Notes: generated by a model not told the origin, from the letters alone. Shown: positions 1 to 6,696, counted from the stretch's first letter. The stretch is DNA of 9,844 nt from Porticoccaceae bacterium (GCA_003491845.1 DNBN01000325.1:1-9844); one strand, 5' to 3'. Made by a program: numbers and translations.

Positions 1-1
1 T

Positions 2-166
2 AAATCATCAAAGCCATTGCTCACTTTTGCCCCTTCTAGCGCCGCTACAAGGGATTTTTCTGCGCTAGCAAAAACCGTGATAAAACCACCCTGTGATACA
101 ACTATGTCTGGTGGATTACAATTTTTCTTTGAGCGGCTAGCCTTACAAAAAACGGTCAACAACTAA
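2..166 (+). CDS. flhG: FlhG/FleN (MinD-like flagellar number regulator), 3' end only
   Basis: An open frame runs from the left window edge to a TAA stop at 164-166 and gives 54 residues; the start lies outside the window. The tail resembles the C-terminus of FlhG/FleN proteins of polar flagellates. A 'KPLLTFAPSSAATRDFSALA' stretch matches the family's pattern of a basic/proline lead followed by a short amphipathic helix, and a 'GGLQFFFERL' ending matches the family's G-H-L-E-F-F-V-E-R-L type ending. FlhG is a ParA/MinD ATPase that restrains flagellar number and antagonises the master activator; its P-loop would lie upstream of this window. The gene directly downstream, 9 bases away, is fliA, the usual flhG-fliA order in Pseudomonas- and Vibrio-type clusters, which supports the call. 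It cannot be tested further without the rest of the gene. Confidence 0.8.
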   Translation, partial: KSSKPLLTFAPSSAATRDFSALAKTVIKPPCDTTMSGGLQFFFERLALQKTVNN

Positions 167-175
167 GGTAAATAT

Positions 176-892
176 ATGCCTGATATCAACGATTATGCAG
201 ATATTCAAAACCTTAATCAGTCTAATGAAGGACTGCTTAAAAATATTGGTCTTGTAAAGCGAGTAGCTCTGCACTTAAAGACCCGAGTCCCTAACTTCAT
301 GGAGTTAGAAGAATTAATTCAAGTAGGAATGATTGGGTTAATTGAAGCAACCAAATCGTTTGATTCCAGCAAAGGAGTGGAATTTGAGGTTTTTGCTAAA
401 AATCGTATTCGTGGTGCAATTTTAGATCAAGTACGAAAAATGTCTTATTTGCCACGATCAGCTATGGTTAATATCAGGGAGCATAATGAAGCTCAACAAT
501 TACTAGCGGGGCAATTAGGCAGAGAACCTACACAATCTGAAATGGCCGACTTCATGGAAAAGGACATTGAGGAATATCAAAAAGAACGAAATCATGCCAA
601 CAGGTTTCAAACTATTTCACTAGAATCTCAGGTTCCTGAAACGGTTGATCTTCCCAGTTCTGATGATAACGATCCAGAATCTATACTAGCGAAAGATCAG
701 ATGATGGAAGTTTTGGCTGAATCTATTGAGTCGCTTCCTGAGCGAGAAAAAACTATTGTCGCGCTCTATTATGTCGAAGAAATGAATCTTAGAGAAATTG
801 GTGCTGTTCTTGAAATAAGTGAATCCCGCGTTAGCCAAGTTTTGTCTGCTACTGTCAAAGCTCTCAGAAAAAGTTTGGCTGACGAAGAATAA
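176..892 (+). CDS. fliA: RNA polymerase sigma factor FliA (sigma-28)
   Basis: Encodes a 238-residue sigma-70-family factor of the FliA class, which directs RNA polymerase to late flagellar, motor and chemotaxis promoters and is held back by FlgM until the hook is complete. Region 2 is clear at about residues 20-95: 'ELIQVGMIGLIEATKSFD', then the -10-recognition helix 'FAKNRIRGAILDQVRK' and the family-typical 'YLPRSA'. A short region 3 follows at about 100-150. Region 4, about 180-235, contains 'LPEREKTIVALYYVEEMN' and the helix-turn-helix 'REIGAVLEISESRVSQV'. Length is normal for FliA (E. coli 239). The ATG is preceded by a TAAGG ribosome site that overlaps the flhG stop, so the two genes are probably co-transcribed and translationally linked. 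cheY/cheZ/cheA, which often follow fliA in polar flagellates, are absent; the next gene converges on it. Confidence 0.97.
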   Translation: MPDINDYADIQNLNQSNEGLLKNIGLVKRVALHLKTRVPNFMELEELIQVGMIGLIEATKSFDSSKGVEFEVFAKNRIRGAILDQVRKMSYLPRSAMVNIREHNEAQQLLAGQLGREPTQSEMADFMEKDIEEYQKERNHANRFQTISLESQVPETVDLPSSDDNDPESILAKDQMMEVLAESIESLPEREKTIVALYYVEEMNLREIGAVLEISESRVSQVLSATVKALRKSLADEE

Positions 893-902
893 TTATCGCT
901 TA

Positions 903-938
903 AGAGCACCGCTCTACTTACTTATAATCCCAATAAGT
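903..938. terminator. Weak hairpins between convergent genes
   Basis: The 60-base gap between the fliA stop and the opposing stop at 953 holds two small inverted repeats. One is AGAGC-ACC-GCTCT (903-915), a 5-bp stem with a 3-base loop. The other is ACTTAT-AATCCCA-ATAAGT (920-938), a 6-bp stem with a 7-base loop. Neither is followed by a convincing T-run in either direction, so these are at best weak or Rho-assisted bidirectional terminators. The call rests mainly on their position between two convergent transcripts. Confidence 0.3.
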
Positions 939-952
939 CGTAGGTCAATTAA

Positions 953-1708
953 CTAGGGTGTTTTTAGCGAATAGAATATTAAATTCGGATCCCGAGGGAC
1001 CTTAATAACCTGTTCCCCCGACTGGGCTTCCTGTAACATAGATTGTCGTTTCAACACAGCTAAGTAGTTTTCTCGTTCCAAAGTGACCAACGCTTTGACA
1101 TCTGCATTTAAATTGGCCACGTTCTTTAAGCTTCCCTCAAACTTATTAATCCGTGAAGATAGGGACTCTATAGATGCCGACGCTTTACTGATGTGCTCGC
1201 CATGACTTTTGAGAGACGATTCTAAAACACTAATTTTGTTAGCAACTACAGTATTTTCAATAGCTACTTTCCTTGCTGCCATTTCAGGGATCTCGGTTTT
1301 TAGCGCGGTCACTGTAGTTGACAAAAGACCCTGTTGATCAGAGAACTGAGCCTGTATAATCCCCATTTCTTGTATGGTTTCATTGAGCTCATCAAAGGCT
1401 GACAGAGCTGCGTTCATATTGACAGCACGCTTGGTAAGGGCCTCTAACATATCATCGACTTGACCTACTTTGCTCGTTAACTGGGCGGCCATTAAAATAA
1501 AGGCTCCAGCACCAATGAACAATGTAGCCATGGCTCCGACATACATTTGCTTGCTTGCCGCGTTACGAGAGACCAACATTTGCTCAATTTTCTGAAGATT
1601 ATCAGATTCAGGCGTACCTTCAGCTGTTGAATCTGCTGCTTGGTCAGTGGACTCTGATGCTGCTTCTACCTCAGCTTCTTTTTTTGTCTTGTCGTCTTCG
1701 TCGGCCAT
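953..1708 (-). CDS. Uncharacterised single-pass inner-membrane coiled-coil protein, predicted FliA-dependent
   Basis: I do not recognise this 251-residue protein as a named flagellar family. Visible layout: an acidic, Ala/Ser/Glu-rich N-terminal tail (1-37) that is probably disordered and cytoplasmic; a short amphipathic stretch (38-54); one membrane segment at about 56-76 ('VGAMATLFIGAGAFILMAA'); then about 150 residues of helix-rich sequence with heptad-like spacing (78-225) that should be periplasmic; and a conserved-looking tail with 'VPRDPNLIFYS'. The ATG at 1708 has a good GGAAAG ribosome site 4-5 bases upstream. An 89-base gap separates it from the upstream gene and contains a near-consensus sigma-28 promoter, so it is probably expressed with late motility genes. 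That timing would suit a stator, chemotaxis or envelope-anchoring helper rather than a basal-body part, but this is inference. A remote relation to chemoreceptor-like or other membrane coiled-coil proteins cannot be excluded. Confidence 0.75.
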   Translation of the reverse strand: MADEDDKTKKEAEVEAASESTDQAADSTAEGTPESDNLQKIEQMLVSRNAASKQMYVGAMATLFIGAGAFILMAAQLTSKVGQVDDMLEALTKRAVNMNAALSAFDELNETIQEMGIIQAQFSDQQGLLSTTVTALKTEIPEMAARKVAIENTVVANKISVLESSLKSHGEHISKASASIESLSSRINKFEGSLKNVANLNADVKALVTLERENYLAVLKRQSMLQEAQSGEQVIKVPRDPNLIFYSLKTP

Positions 1709-1763
1709 AGTCTTTCCATTTATTAAATCATTAAAACTGCAATAAAAACCTTTGTTTGTTTAA

Positions 1764-1790
1764 GTATCGACAGTAGCAACACCGGCTTTA
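1764..1790 (-). promoter_or_regulatory. Predicted sigma-28 (FliA) promoter
   Basis: Read on the - strand, TAAA (1790-1787) is followed by exactly 15 bases and then GTCGATAC (1771-1764). The FliA consensus is TAAA-N15-GCCGATAA, so 10 of 12 specified positions match with ideal spacing, and the core CGATA is intact. Transcription would start near 1757, giving a leader of about 50 bases before the ATG at 1708. The element lies wholly in the gap between the two accessory genes, which is wider than most gaps in the operon. fliA itself is encoded about 0.9 kb away. Confidence 0.65.
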
Positions 1791-1797
1791 ATCAGAA

Positions 1798-3297
1798 TTA
1801 ATCGAAGGATAATTGACAAGATTCATTCCTTTTGCACCATCGGAATAATTGACTTGACTCCCAAATCCAAAAATCTGAGGGGATAAGAGGGTTTTCAGTG
1901 AAACCAACAGCCTCGATTTTCGACAAAAAAGGTCCAGATATAATAGCGAAGGCTTCTTGGCCGTTGGCGGTTATAGCCAATGTTGCGGCATTTTTTAGCA
2001 CTGGATTTTTCTCAATGTAGCTTGCCAGACGCGTAGACCCTGTAACAACAGCGTGCTGTACGAAAAATGTGTCTTTGGGTAAAGACGTTAATATGGACTG
2101 CTTGGCACCACTTAAAGTCTCGCTTTCAACTATAACCATTTCCATAGGACTCGTTTCAACTATGGGTTGGTCCTCAGCTGGTAAAGTAGTTGAAATGGGC
2201 ATGGCCTCAACAGGTGAGTCCACTGCAGTGACACTCTGTATGGTATTTGCTGCAGTTACATTTTCAGCGTTAACTTTAACGTTAATATCTTCCCCGTCTT
2301 CTGTAATGGACTGCGATTGAAGCGCTTCGCTAGGCTCTTCTATGATAGCTATTTTAGGATCAAATTCGGACGATTGCGCTTGTTCATTAGTTGCAGTTTG
2401 TGTCGCTATAATACTAAATAAATAATCTTTATATTTTTCTGCACCTACTGGATTCAATTGAGCCACAACAGCAAGTGACACTGAAATAACTATAAGCAGA
2501 AGTATTATTTTAGAACCAGCGCCGGACGATTTTGACACTCTACTTAGATCAAATTTATCTTGCTGCTTTTTCTTTGCAGACTGAGTCTGTGCCAACAATA
2601 ATGCTCTTGAAGCATCTAAATTAGCACGTTGCGGATCACTACCATCTTCATCTGTAATAACCGTCTTTTCAAACACAAAGCTTAATCCGACGTTGCTCAA
2701 GAGCTGTTTAGTTTGCTCTTCATAACCTTTGTCTCTAGCTGACTCTATTAGCGCGGTGGCCTCAGGGATTGACGGAAGATTAAGATACCAGCGATAAAGT
2801 TGCCTACTAATAGGCCTCAAAGCCTGATCATAGTCTGGCCAATGATTTTTATTTAGAAATAAAATTAATCTGACATTAATGCCTGGAAAGTCTTTTAACA
2901 GTCGCATTAACAAAATCCACTGCTCCTCATCAACCGCATTGGCATCATTCACAACAAGCAAAGTAGGCAGTACCTCTGGATCAGGCTGCTGTCGTGCTTG
3001 TTTCATAGTCATGCTCGCAAGCATTTCATTGAATCGGTCTAATAATGAGTTAGTATCAGTAGGCGAGAAAATATCCATTTGATACTGATTTAACTTGCGC
3101 AAACGAAATATCAACATTCGTGAATAGTGTGTCAACAACGACTCATTATTGCCAATAATAGCCAAGCCAAGCCTATCTTGAACAAGCGCTTTAATGGCAA
3201 GACGAAGATTTTTTTTATCCGTAATGCTATAAAAAATATCACCACTTTCAAAACATTGATCAGCATCAAGATTAATGTCATTTTCTGATTGTTCCAT
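1798..3297 (-). CDS. DamX/ExeA-like protein: degenerate ATPase domain, membrane segment, SPOR-like periplasmic domain
   Basis: Encodes 499 residues. The N-terminal part (about 20-205) has the layout of an ExeA/GspA/DamX-type AAA domain, but the nucleotide-binding motifs are degraded. The Walker A position reads 'LAIIGNNESLLTHYSR' (45-60) with no GxxGxGK, and the Walker B position reads 'LLVVNDANAV' (113-122), with Asn where an Asp/Glu-rich motif is expected. A basic patch and a membrane helix follow at about 263-281 ('SKIILLLIVISVSLAVVAQL'). Next come a Ser/Thr/Pro/Glu-rich linker (300-405) and a SPOR-like fold at about 410-465, where 'FFVQHAVVTGSTRLASYI' and 'AFAIISGPFLSKIEA' match the family's opening strand-helix and its closing 'GPF..k.eA'. 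Two cysteines (488, 494) in the tail could pair in the periplasm. SPOR domains bind glycan strands stripped of stem peptides at division sites. The gene lies 32 bases behind flhB with a GGAGG ribosome site, so it is probably co-transcribed with the export-gate genes. Its role in flagellation is inferred from position only. Confidence 0.75.
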   Translation of the reverse strand: MEQSENDINLDADQCFESGDIFYSITDKKNLRLAIKALVQDRLGLAIIGNNESLLTHYSRMLIFRLRKLNQYQMDIFSPTDTNSLLDRFNEMLASMTMKQARQQPDPEVLPTLLVVNDANAVDEEQWILLMRLLKDFPGINVRLILFLNKNHWPDYDQALRPISRQLYRWYLNLPSIPEATALIESARDKGYEEQTKQLLSNVGLSFVFEKTVITDEDGSDPQRANLDASRALLLAQTQSAKKKQQDKFDLSRVSKSSGAGSKIILLLIVISVSLAVVAQLNPVGAEKYKDYLFSIIATQTATNEQAQSSEFDPKIAIIEEPSEALQSQSITEDGEDINVKVNAENVTAANTIQSVTAVDSPVEAMPISTTLPAEDQPIVETSPMEMVIVESETLSGAKQSILTSLPKDTFFVQHAVVTGSTRLASYIEKNPVLKNAATLAITANGQEAFAIISGPFLSKIEAVGFTENPLIPSDFWIWESSQLFRWCKRNESCQLSFD

Positions 3298-3329
3298 CTT
3301 GCAACACCCTCCAAAGGCATTTCCCGTTG

Positions 3330-4475
3330 TTACTGCAGGGTTCCGTCAGTATTGTAACGCATCCCCACCGGAACATCTGGATTTGGTCTATCCGCTATTG
3401 AGGCTCCCCGCTCCAAACTATTAAGACTAAACACATAGGCAATAACCTGCGCTACTGCGTAATATAATTCTTCGGGAATGGCTTCGTCTAATTCTGTAGT
3501 GAAATACAGCGCACGCGCTAAAGTAGGAGCGGTGAACACTGATACTCCGTGTTCTTTAGCCTTTTCTCGAATACCCTGAGCAAGAAAATCGACTCCTTTT
3601 GCCACTAGTATTGGCGCGCCACTACTTGATGGATCGTAATTAAGAGCAACCGCAAAGTGTTCAGGATTCACAACAATCACATCGGCATCAGCCACAGCAT
3701 CCATCATCAGTCCCATTGCCATTTCACGCTGTTTTCTTCTAATTTGAGCTTTCACTTCTGGTCGACCTTCAGTATCTTTAAATTCGTCCTTGATTTCCTG
3801 TTTGGTCATTTTCATCTTTTTATTGTGTTCATATAATTGATAGGGCACATCAATACCTGCCGCTATAATTAATGTTAATGTCACCCATACGGCGCCAGTG
3901 GCAATAATATCGCCAGCACCCGCCAGCGCAGAATCGATGTCCATAAAACCAAGAGCAATTAAACGATCAAAATTAGCCGACACCACTAAGTAAAGCACTG
4001 CGCCAACCAACGCAAACTTGGTGATTGCCTTGGTCAAATCAACTAACGCTTTAGTGCCAAACATTCTTTTAAATCCATTGAGAGGATTGATCTTACTTGC
4101 TTTAGGCGCTAACGACTTGGCTGAAAAGATATATCCACCAAGCATGCCCGCCGCTGCAAAAGCAATGAACACTGCAAGCGCAAAAATGGGGGACACAGCC
4201 AAAATGCTGTCTACAGCATGGCGACCAAATGTAGACGGTAGTAAATTATCTGAAAACACATCATTTCGATCAAATACAAAACCATTGGCAAAAACCTGGC
4301 TCAATTGAAGTATGATCATGCCACCAAAAACGGAAAGAAATAACGCTACCCCAATCATCATTGCAGCTACTGAAAGTTCTTGAGAACGAACAACTTGCCC
4401 ATCTTCTTTAGCTTTTTCAAGCCGCTTCGCGGTAGGTTCTTCAGTACGCTCTTCGCTACTACTTTCATCTGCCAT
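3330..4475 (-). CDS. flhB: Flagellar export gate/switch protein FlhB
   Basis: Encodes 381 residues, close to the E. coli length (382). FlhB is the inner-membrane gate component of the flagellar type III exporter, and its self-cleaving cytoplasmic domain takes part with FliK in the change from hook to filament substrates. The N-terminus carries the family signature 'EERTEEPTAKRLEKAKEDGQ' with 'VVRSQELS' behind it. Four membrane segments lie at about 34-58, 90-115, 147-168 and 190-212. The linker helix 'MTKQEIKDEFKDTEGRPEVK' precedes the cleavage domain. The cleavage site is unusual: residues 270-273 are N-P-E-H rather than the standard N-P-T-H. Asn and Pro, between which cleavage occurs, and His are kept. 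Downstream conserved features such as 'APILVAKG' and 'ELYYAVAQVIAYVF' are present. The start codon overlaps the fliR stop (TAATG), implying translational coupling. flhA, its usual downstream neighbour, is absent. Confidence 0.97.
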   Translation of the reverse strand: MADESSSEERTEEPTAKRLEKAKEDGQVVRSQELSVAAMMIGVALFLSVFGGMIILQLSQVFANGFVFDRNDVFSDNLLPSTFGRHAVDSILAVSPIFALAVFIAFAAAGMLGGYIFSAKSLAPKASKINPLNGFKRMFGTKALVDLTKAITKFALVGAVLYLVVSANFDRLIALGFMDIDSALAGAGDIIATGAVWVTLTLIIAAGIDVPYQLYEHNKKMKMTKQEIKDEFKDTEGRPEVKAQIRRKQREMAMGLMMDAVADADVIVVNPEHFAVALNYDPSSSGAPILVAKGVDFLAQGIREKAKEHGVSVFTAPTLARALYFTTELDEAIPEELYYAVAQVIAYVFSLNSLERGASIADRPNPDVPVGMRYNTDGTLQ

Positions 4476-5245
4476 TATCTGATTCCCAAGGCCTGACCGA
4501 GCACATCAAATGCCTGCTGCCACAGCCAATTTATACGAAAACCGATACTTGTCATGGATATAAGTAACAAGACCATGCCAGCAATAATCATCGCTGGAAA
4601 TCCCACTGCAAAGATATTAAGGGCTGGTGCTGCCCTTGTGATGACTCCTAAACCAATGTTAATAAGTAGCAATGAGGAGATAACAGGCATACCAAGCAAT
4701 AGTGCACCCAAGAATATCATTGAGCTCCATTGAATTGTCAGTCCCGCCAGTGCAGTAATATCCAGCATTTTCCCTATAGGTAGTAATTCAAAACTCTCTA
4801 ATACCAGAGAAATAACAATTACATGGCCCCCCATACCAAGAAAAATCAAGGTTGAACAAACTATCAAAAACTGCGCTATGACTGGGACATTACCCATATT
4901 TGGATCTACCATATTAGCCATACTAAGGCCCATTGATGAAGAAATTGCCTGCCCACCAACGATTAAAGCCGCATTCACAATTTGTAGAAGAAGCCCCATA
5001 GTGACACCAATAAATACCTGAGAAAAAACCTCACGCAAGCCCGCCGCAGACACAGGGTCAATAGTTGGCCACTCAGTCAGCGGAAAAACCATCCAGGTCA
5101 ATAATGTCGCTAATAATACGCGAATTCTTACAGTCACAGCTCGAATAGAGAAAAACGGAGCAGATAATAAAAATGCAGAGATTCTTATCATTGGCCATAG
5201 CAATGTGTAAAAATATTCAATGACTTCGGCAACAAGGAGATTCAT
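4475..5245 (-). CDS. fliR: Flagellar export gate protein FliR
   Basis: Encodes 256 residues, the normal size for FliR, an integral membrane protein that forms the core of the flagellar export channel with FliP and FliQ. Six hydrophobic segments are visible across the protein. Family signatures include 'RISAFLLSAPFFSIRAV' near residues 21-37, the Gly/Ser-rich 'GGQAISSSMGLSMANMVDP' at about 97-115, and 'TRAAPALNIFAVGFP' at 203-217. The ATG overlaps the fliQ stop by one base (TAATG), and the fliR stop overlaps the flhB start the same way. The three proteins are therefore probably made in a coupled fashion from one message. Confidence 0.97.
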   Translation of the reverse strand: MNLLVAEVIEYFYTLLWPMIRISAFLLSAPFFSIRAVTVRIRVLLATLLTWMVFPLTEWPTIDPVSAAGLREVFSQVFIGVTMGLLLQIVNAALIVGGQAISSSMGLSMANMVDPNMGNVPVIAQFLIVCSTLIFLGMGGHVIVISLVLESFELLPIGKMLDITALAGLTIQWSSMIFLGALLLGMPVISSLLLINIGLGVITRAAPALNIFAVGFPAMIIAGMVLLLISMTSIGFRINWLWQQAFDVLGQALGIR

Positions 5246-5514
5246 TACAAAAAGAGAGTAGGTATTCGTTCAAAAATACGTCGAAAAAAATCTACCATAA
5301 CAGCGATCTGCCAACCACCAAAAATCACCAGCGCTAAAACCATTACCGCTAATTTAGGAATAAAACTGAGGGTCATTTCTTGAATAGAGGTCGCCGCCTG
5401 GAAAACACCTACGATAAGACCAACAGCCAAGGCCACACCCAATAATGGTGCTGCCACTAGAACTGCGATCCATAAAGACTCACGCCCTAAATCAATAACC
5501 TGTGCTGGATCCAT
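5245..5514 (-). CDS. fliQ: Flagellar export gate protein FliQ
   Basis: Encodes 89 residues, exactly the usual FliQ size, with two hydrophobic hairpin segments at about 15-38 and 53-75. The signature between them, 'GLIVGVFQAATSIQEMTLSF' (32-51), is diagnostic of FliQ/SctS proteins. Several FliQ copies wrap the FliP-FliR core of the export channel in the inner membrane. The ribosome site AGAGG overlaps the fliP stop 9 bases upstream. The gene ends in a TAATG overlap with fliR. Confidence 0.97.
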   Translation of the reverse strand: MDPAQVIDLGRESLWIAVLVAAPLLGVALAVGLIVGVFQAATSIQEMTLSFIPKLAVMVLALVIFGGWQIAVMVDFFRRIFERIPTLFL

Positions 5515-5523
5515 AATAAGCCT

Positions 5524-6297
5524 CTAAGAGATAGTGAAGCTGCCCGTTAAAGAACCCATGATCAGTGTCCAACCGTCAACTAAAACAAACAACATTAATT
5601 TGAACGGCATAGAAATCATCATCGGAGACAGCATCATCATACCCATTGACATCAAAACGCTGGCGACAACAAGATCGATGACAATAAATGGAATATAAAT
5701 GAGAAAACCAATTGAAAACGCACTTTTCAGTTCTGAGGTGATAAAAGCAGGCACTAGGGTCGCAAAGGGCACGTCTGCAGGCGTTTCCATATCTTCATTA
5801 CCCGCAATCTCAGCAAACATAGCAATATCAGACTCTCTAGTTTGATTCAGCATGAAGGTTCTAAATGGTGCTTCAGCGTTGACCAATGCAGTATCAAATT
5901 CAATGGTCTCTTCAAAATAGGGTGTCAGCGCATTTTCATAAACATCAGTGAGCACTGGGGACATTATAAAGATAGTAAGAAATAACGAAATCCCCACCAA
6001 AACCTGATTGGGTGGAGTTTGTGCTGTACCCAGAGCCTGTCGTAATAAAGACATTACAATAATAATGCGCACAAACGAGGTCATCATCAGTAACAATGAC
6101 GGCAATAACGTCAGCACAGTCATTAAAGCAAGCAACTGAAGTGTTAAGCTATATTTAGTGCCACCACTGCCGTCGTCGACCATATTTACAATGGGCAAAC
6201 CACTTTGAGCGAATGCTGGCACTACAGCAGCAATACCCAAAACACATACACAACACAACAGGCATCGCTTGAGGAAGCTTGTATTACGCAAGGACAT
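5524..6297 (-). CDS. fliP: Flagellar export gate protein FliP
   Basis: FliP forms the pentameric core of the export channel. From the chosen ATG at 6297 the protein has 257 residues, slightly more than E. coli FliP (245). It starts with a cleavable signal peptide: a basic start (MSLRNTSFLKR), a Cys/Val-rich hydrophobic core, and a likely cut after 'AFA' at residue 30. Family blocks follow: 'FVRIIIVMSLLRQALGTAQ' plus 'PPNQVLVGISLFLTIFIMSP' at 75-114, a periplasmic loop at about 125-180, and 'FLIYIPFIVIDLVVASVLMS' to 'SPMMISMPFKLMLFVLVDGW' at 198-243. I prefer 6297 because GGTGA lies 5 bases upstream; the in-frame ATG at 6309 has no visible ribosome site. The 90-base gap behind fliO is the widest within the standard fli operon here and holds a possible 14-codon leader. 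Confidence 0.95.
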   Translation of the reverse strand: MSLRNTSFLKRCLLCCVCVLGIAAVVPAFAQSGLPIVNMVDDGSGGTKYSLTLQLLALMTVLTLLPSLLLMMTSFVRIIIVMSLLRQALGTAQTPPNQVLVGISLFLTIFIMSPVLTDVYENALTPYFEETIEFDTALVNAEAPFRTFMLNQTRESDIAMFAEIAGNEDMETPADVPFATLVPAFITSELKSAFSIGFLIYIPFIVIDLVVASVLMSMGMMMLSPMMISMPFKLMLFVLVDGWTLIMGSLTGSFTIS

Positions 6298-6302
6298 TAT
6301 AT

Positions 6303-6347
6303 TCACCATGTGGGCTGTTTAAATGCCACGAATACTATATTTTTCAT
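6303..6347 (-). CDS. Possible 14-codon leader ORF before fliP
   Basis: In the fliO-fliP gap, ATG at 6347 opens a frame reading MKNIVFVAFKQPTW and ending in TGA at 6303-6305. The stop lies 5 bases before the preferred fliP ATG. An AGGAG sequence lies 12 bases upstream of the ATG, longer than the ideal spacing. If translated, its termination would deliver ribosomes to the fliP start. An ORF this short can arise by chance in a 90-base gap, so this is only a candidate. Confidence 0.2.
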   Translation of the reverse strand: MKNIVFVAFKQPTW

Positions 6348-6387
6348 TTCAGTGCCCAACTCCTAGTAAAGAACGATTATTGTGCCC

Positions 6388-6696
6388 TCAAACGGGGTCT
6401 ATCCTGTCAGCATCAACTCTTTTGTGCGCGTCTAACTCAAGATCCCATTGGCCTAACTTAGTCATGCCACTGGCAGTTACACCAATGAGTATTTTTTCAC
6501 TTTTGACGCTAACCAACAATAATTTCTGCCTAGCACCAATATTTCTGACTTCTATTATCTCAATCTGACGATCACCAGACAGGCTCATACCCGTACCATA
6601 TTTTTTAATAGCAAATAAAGTCAGTACCAACAAACCTATCACCACGACAAAAGAGGCCATCATTGTCATTAAATCACTGAAACCTACCGTTTCCAT
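6388..6696 (-). CDS. fliO: Flagellar biosynthesis protein FliO
   Basis: Encodes 102 residues, at the short end for FliO, a small membrane protein that helps stabilise and assemble the FliP complex of the export gate. It has a short periplasmic N-terminus, one membrane segment at about 13-32 ('ASFVVVIGLLVLTLFAIKKY'), and a cytoplasmic domain. That domain carries the family-typical pattern 'EIIEVRNIGARQKLLLVSV' followed by 'EKILIGVTASGMTKLG'. FliO is poorly conserved, so position between fliN and fliP is strong supporting evidence. It starts 13 bases after the fliN stop; an AGGG spans that stop, 11 bases before the ATG. Confidence 0.92.
   Translation of the reverse strand: METVGFSDLMTMMASFVVVIGLLVLTLFAIKKYGTGMSLSGDRQIEIIEVRNIGARQKLLLVSVKSEKILIGVTASGMTKLGQWDLELDAHKRVDADRIDPV

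Noticed and set aside
893..924. FliA-like -10 on the - strand (AGCGATAA at 900-893) facing the fliA gene
   Set aside because: Only 6 of 8 -10 positions match and no TAAA lies at the correct 15-base spacing.
2069..2320. + strand open frames opposite the - strand genes (also at 2879-3082, 4018-4308, 7447-7791, 7867-8100)
   Set aside because: They are antisense shadows of strongly supported genes, with no recognisable domains and no plausible expression signals.
3132..3320. Open frame on the - strand overlapping the start of the DamX-like gene
   Set aside because: It is a different frame inside a well-supported 499-residue gene; its 62-residue product has no family features and its ATG lies in the flhB-downstream gap only by chance.
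6312..6330. GG-N10-GC spacing (TGGCATTTAAACAGC) before fliP, suggestive of sigma-54
   Set aside because: The -12 half reads CAGC rather than TTGC, and fliP is well placed inside an operon; the match is too weak.
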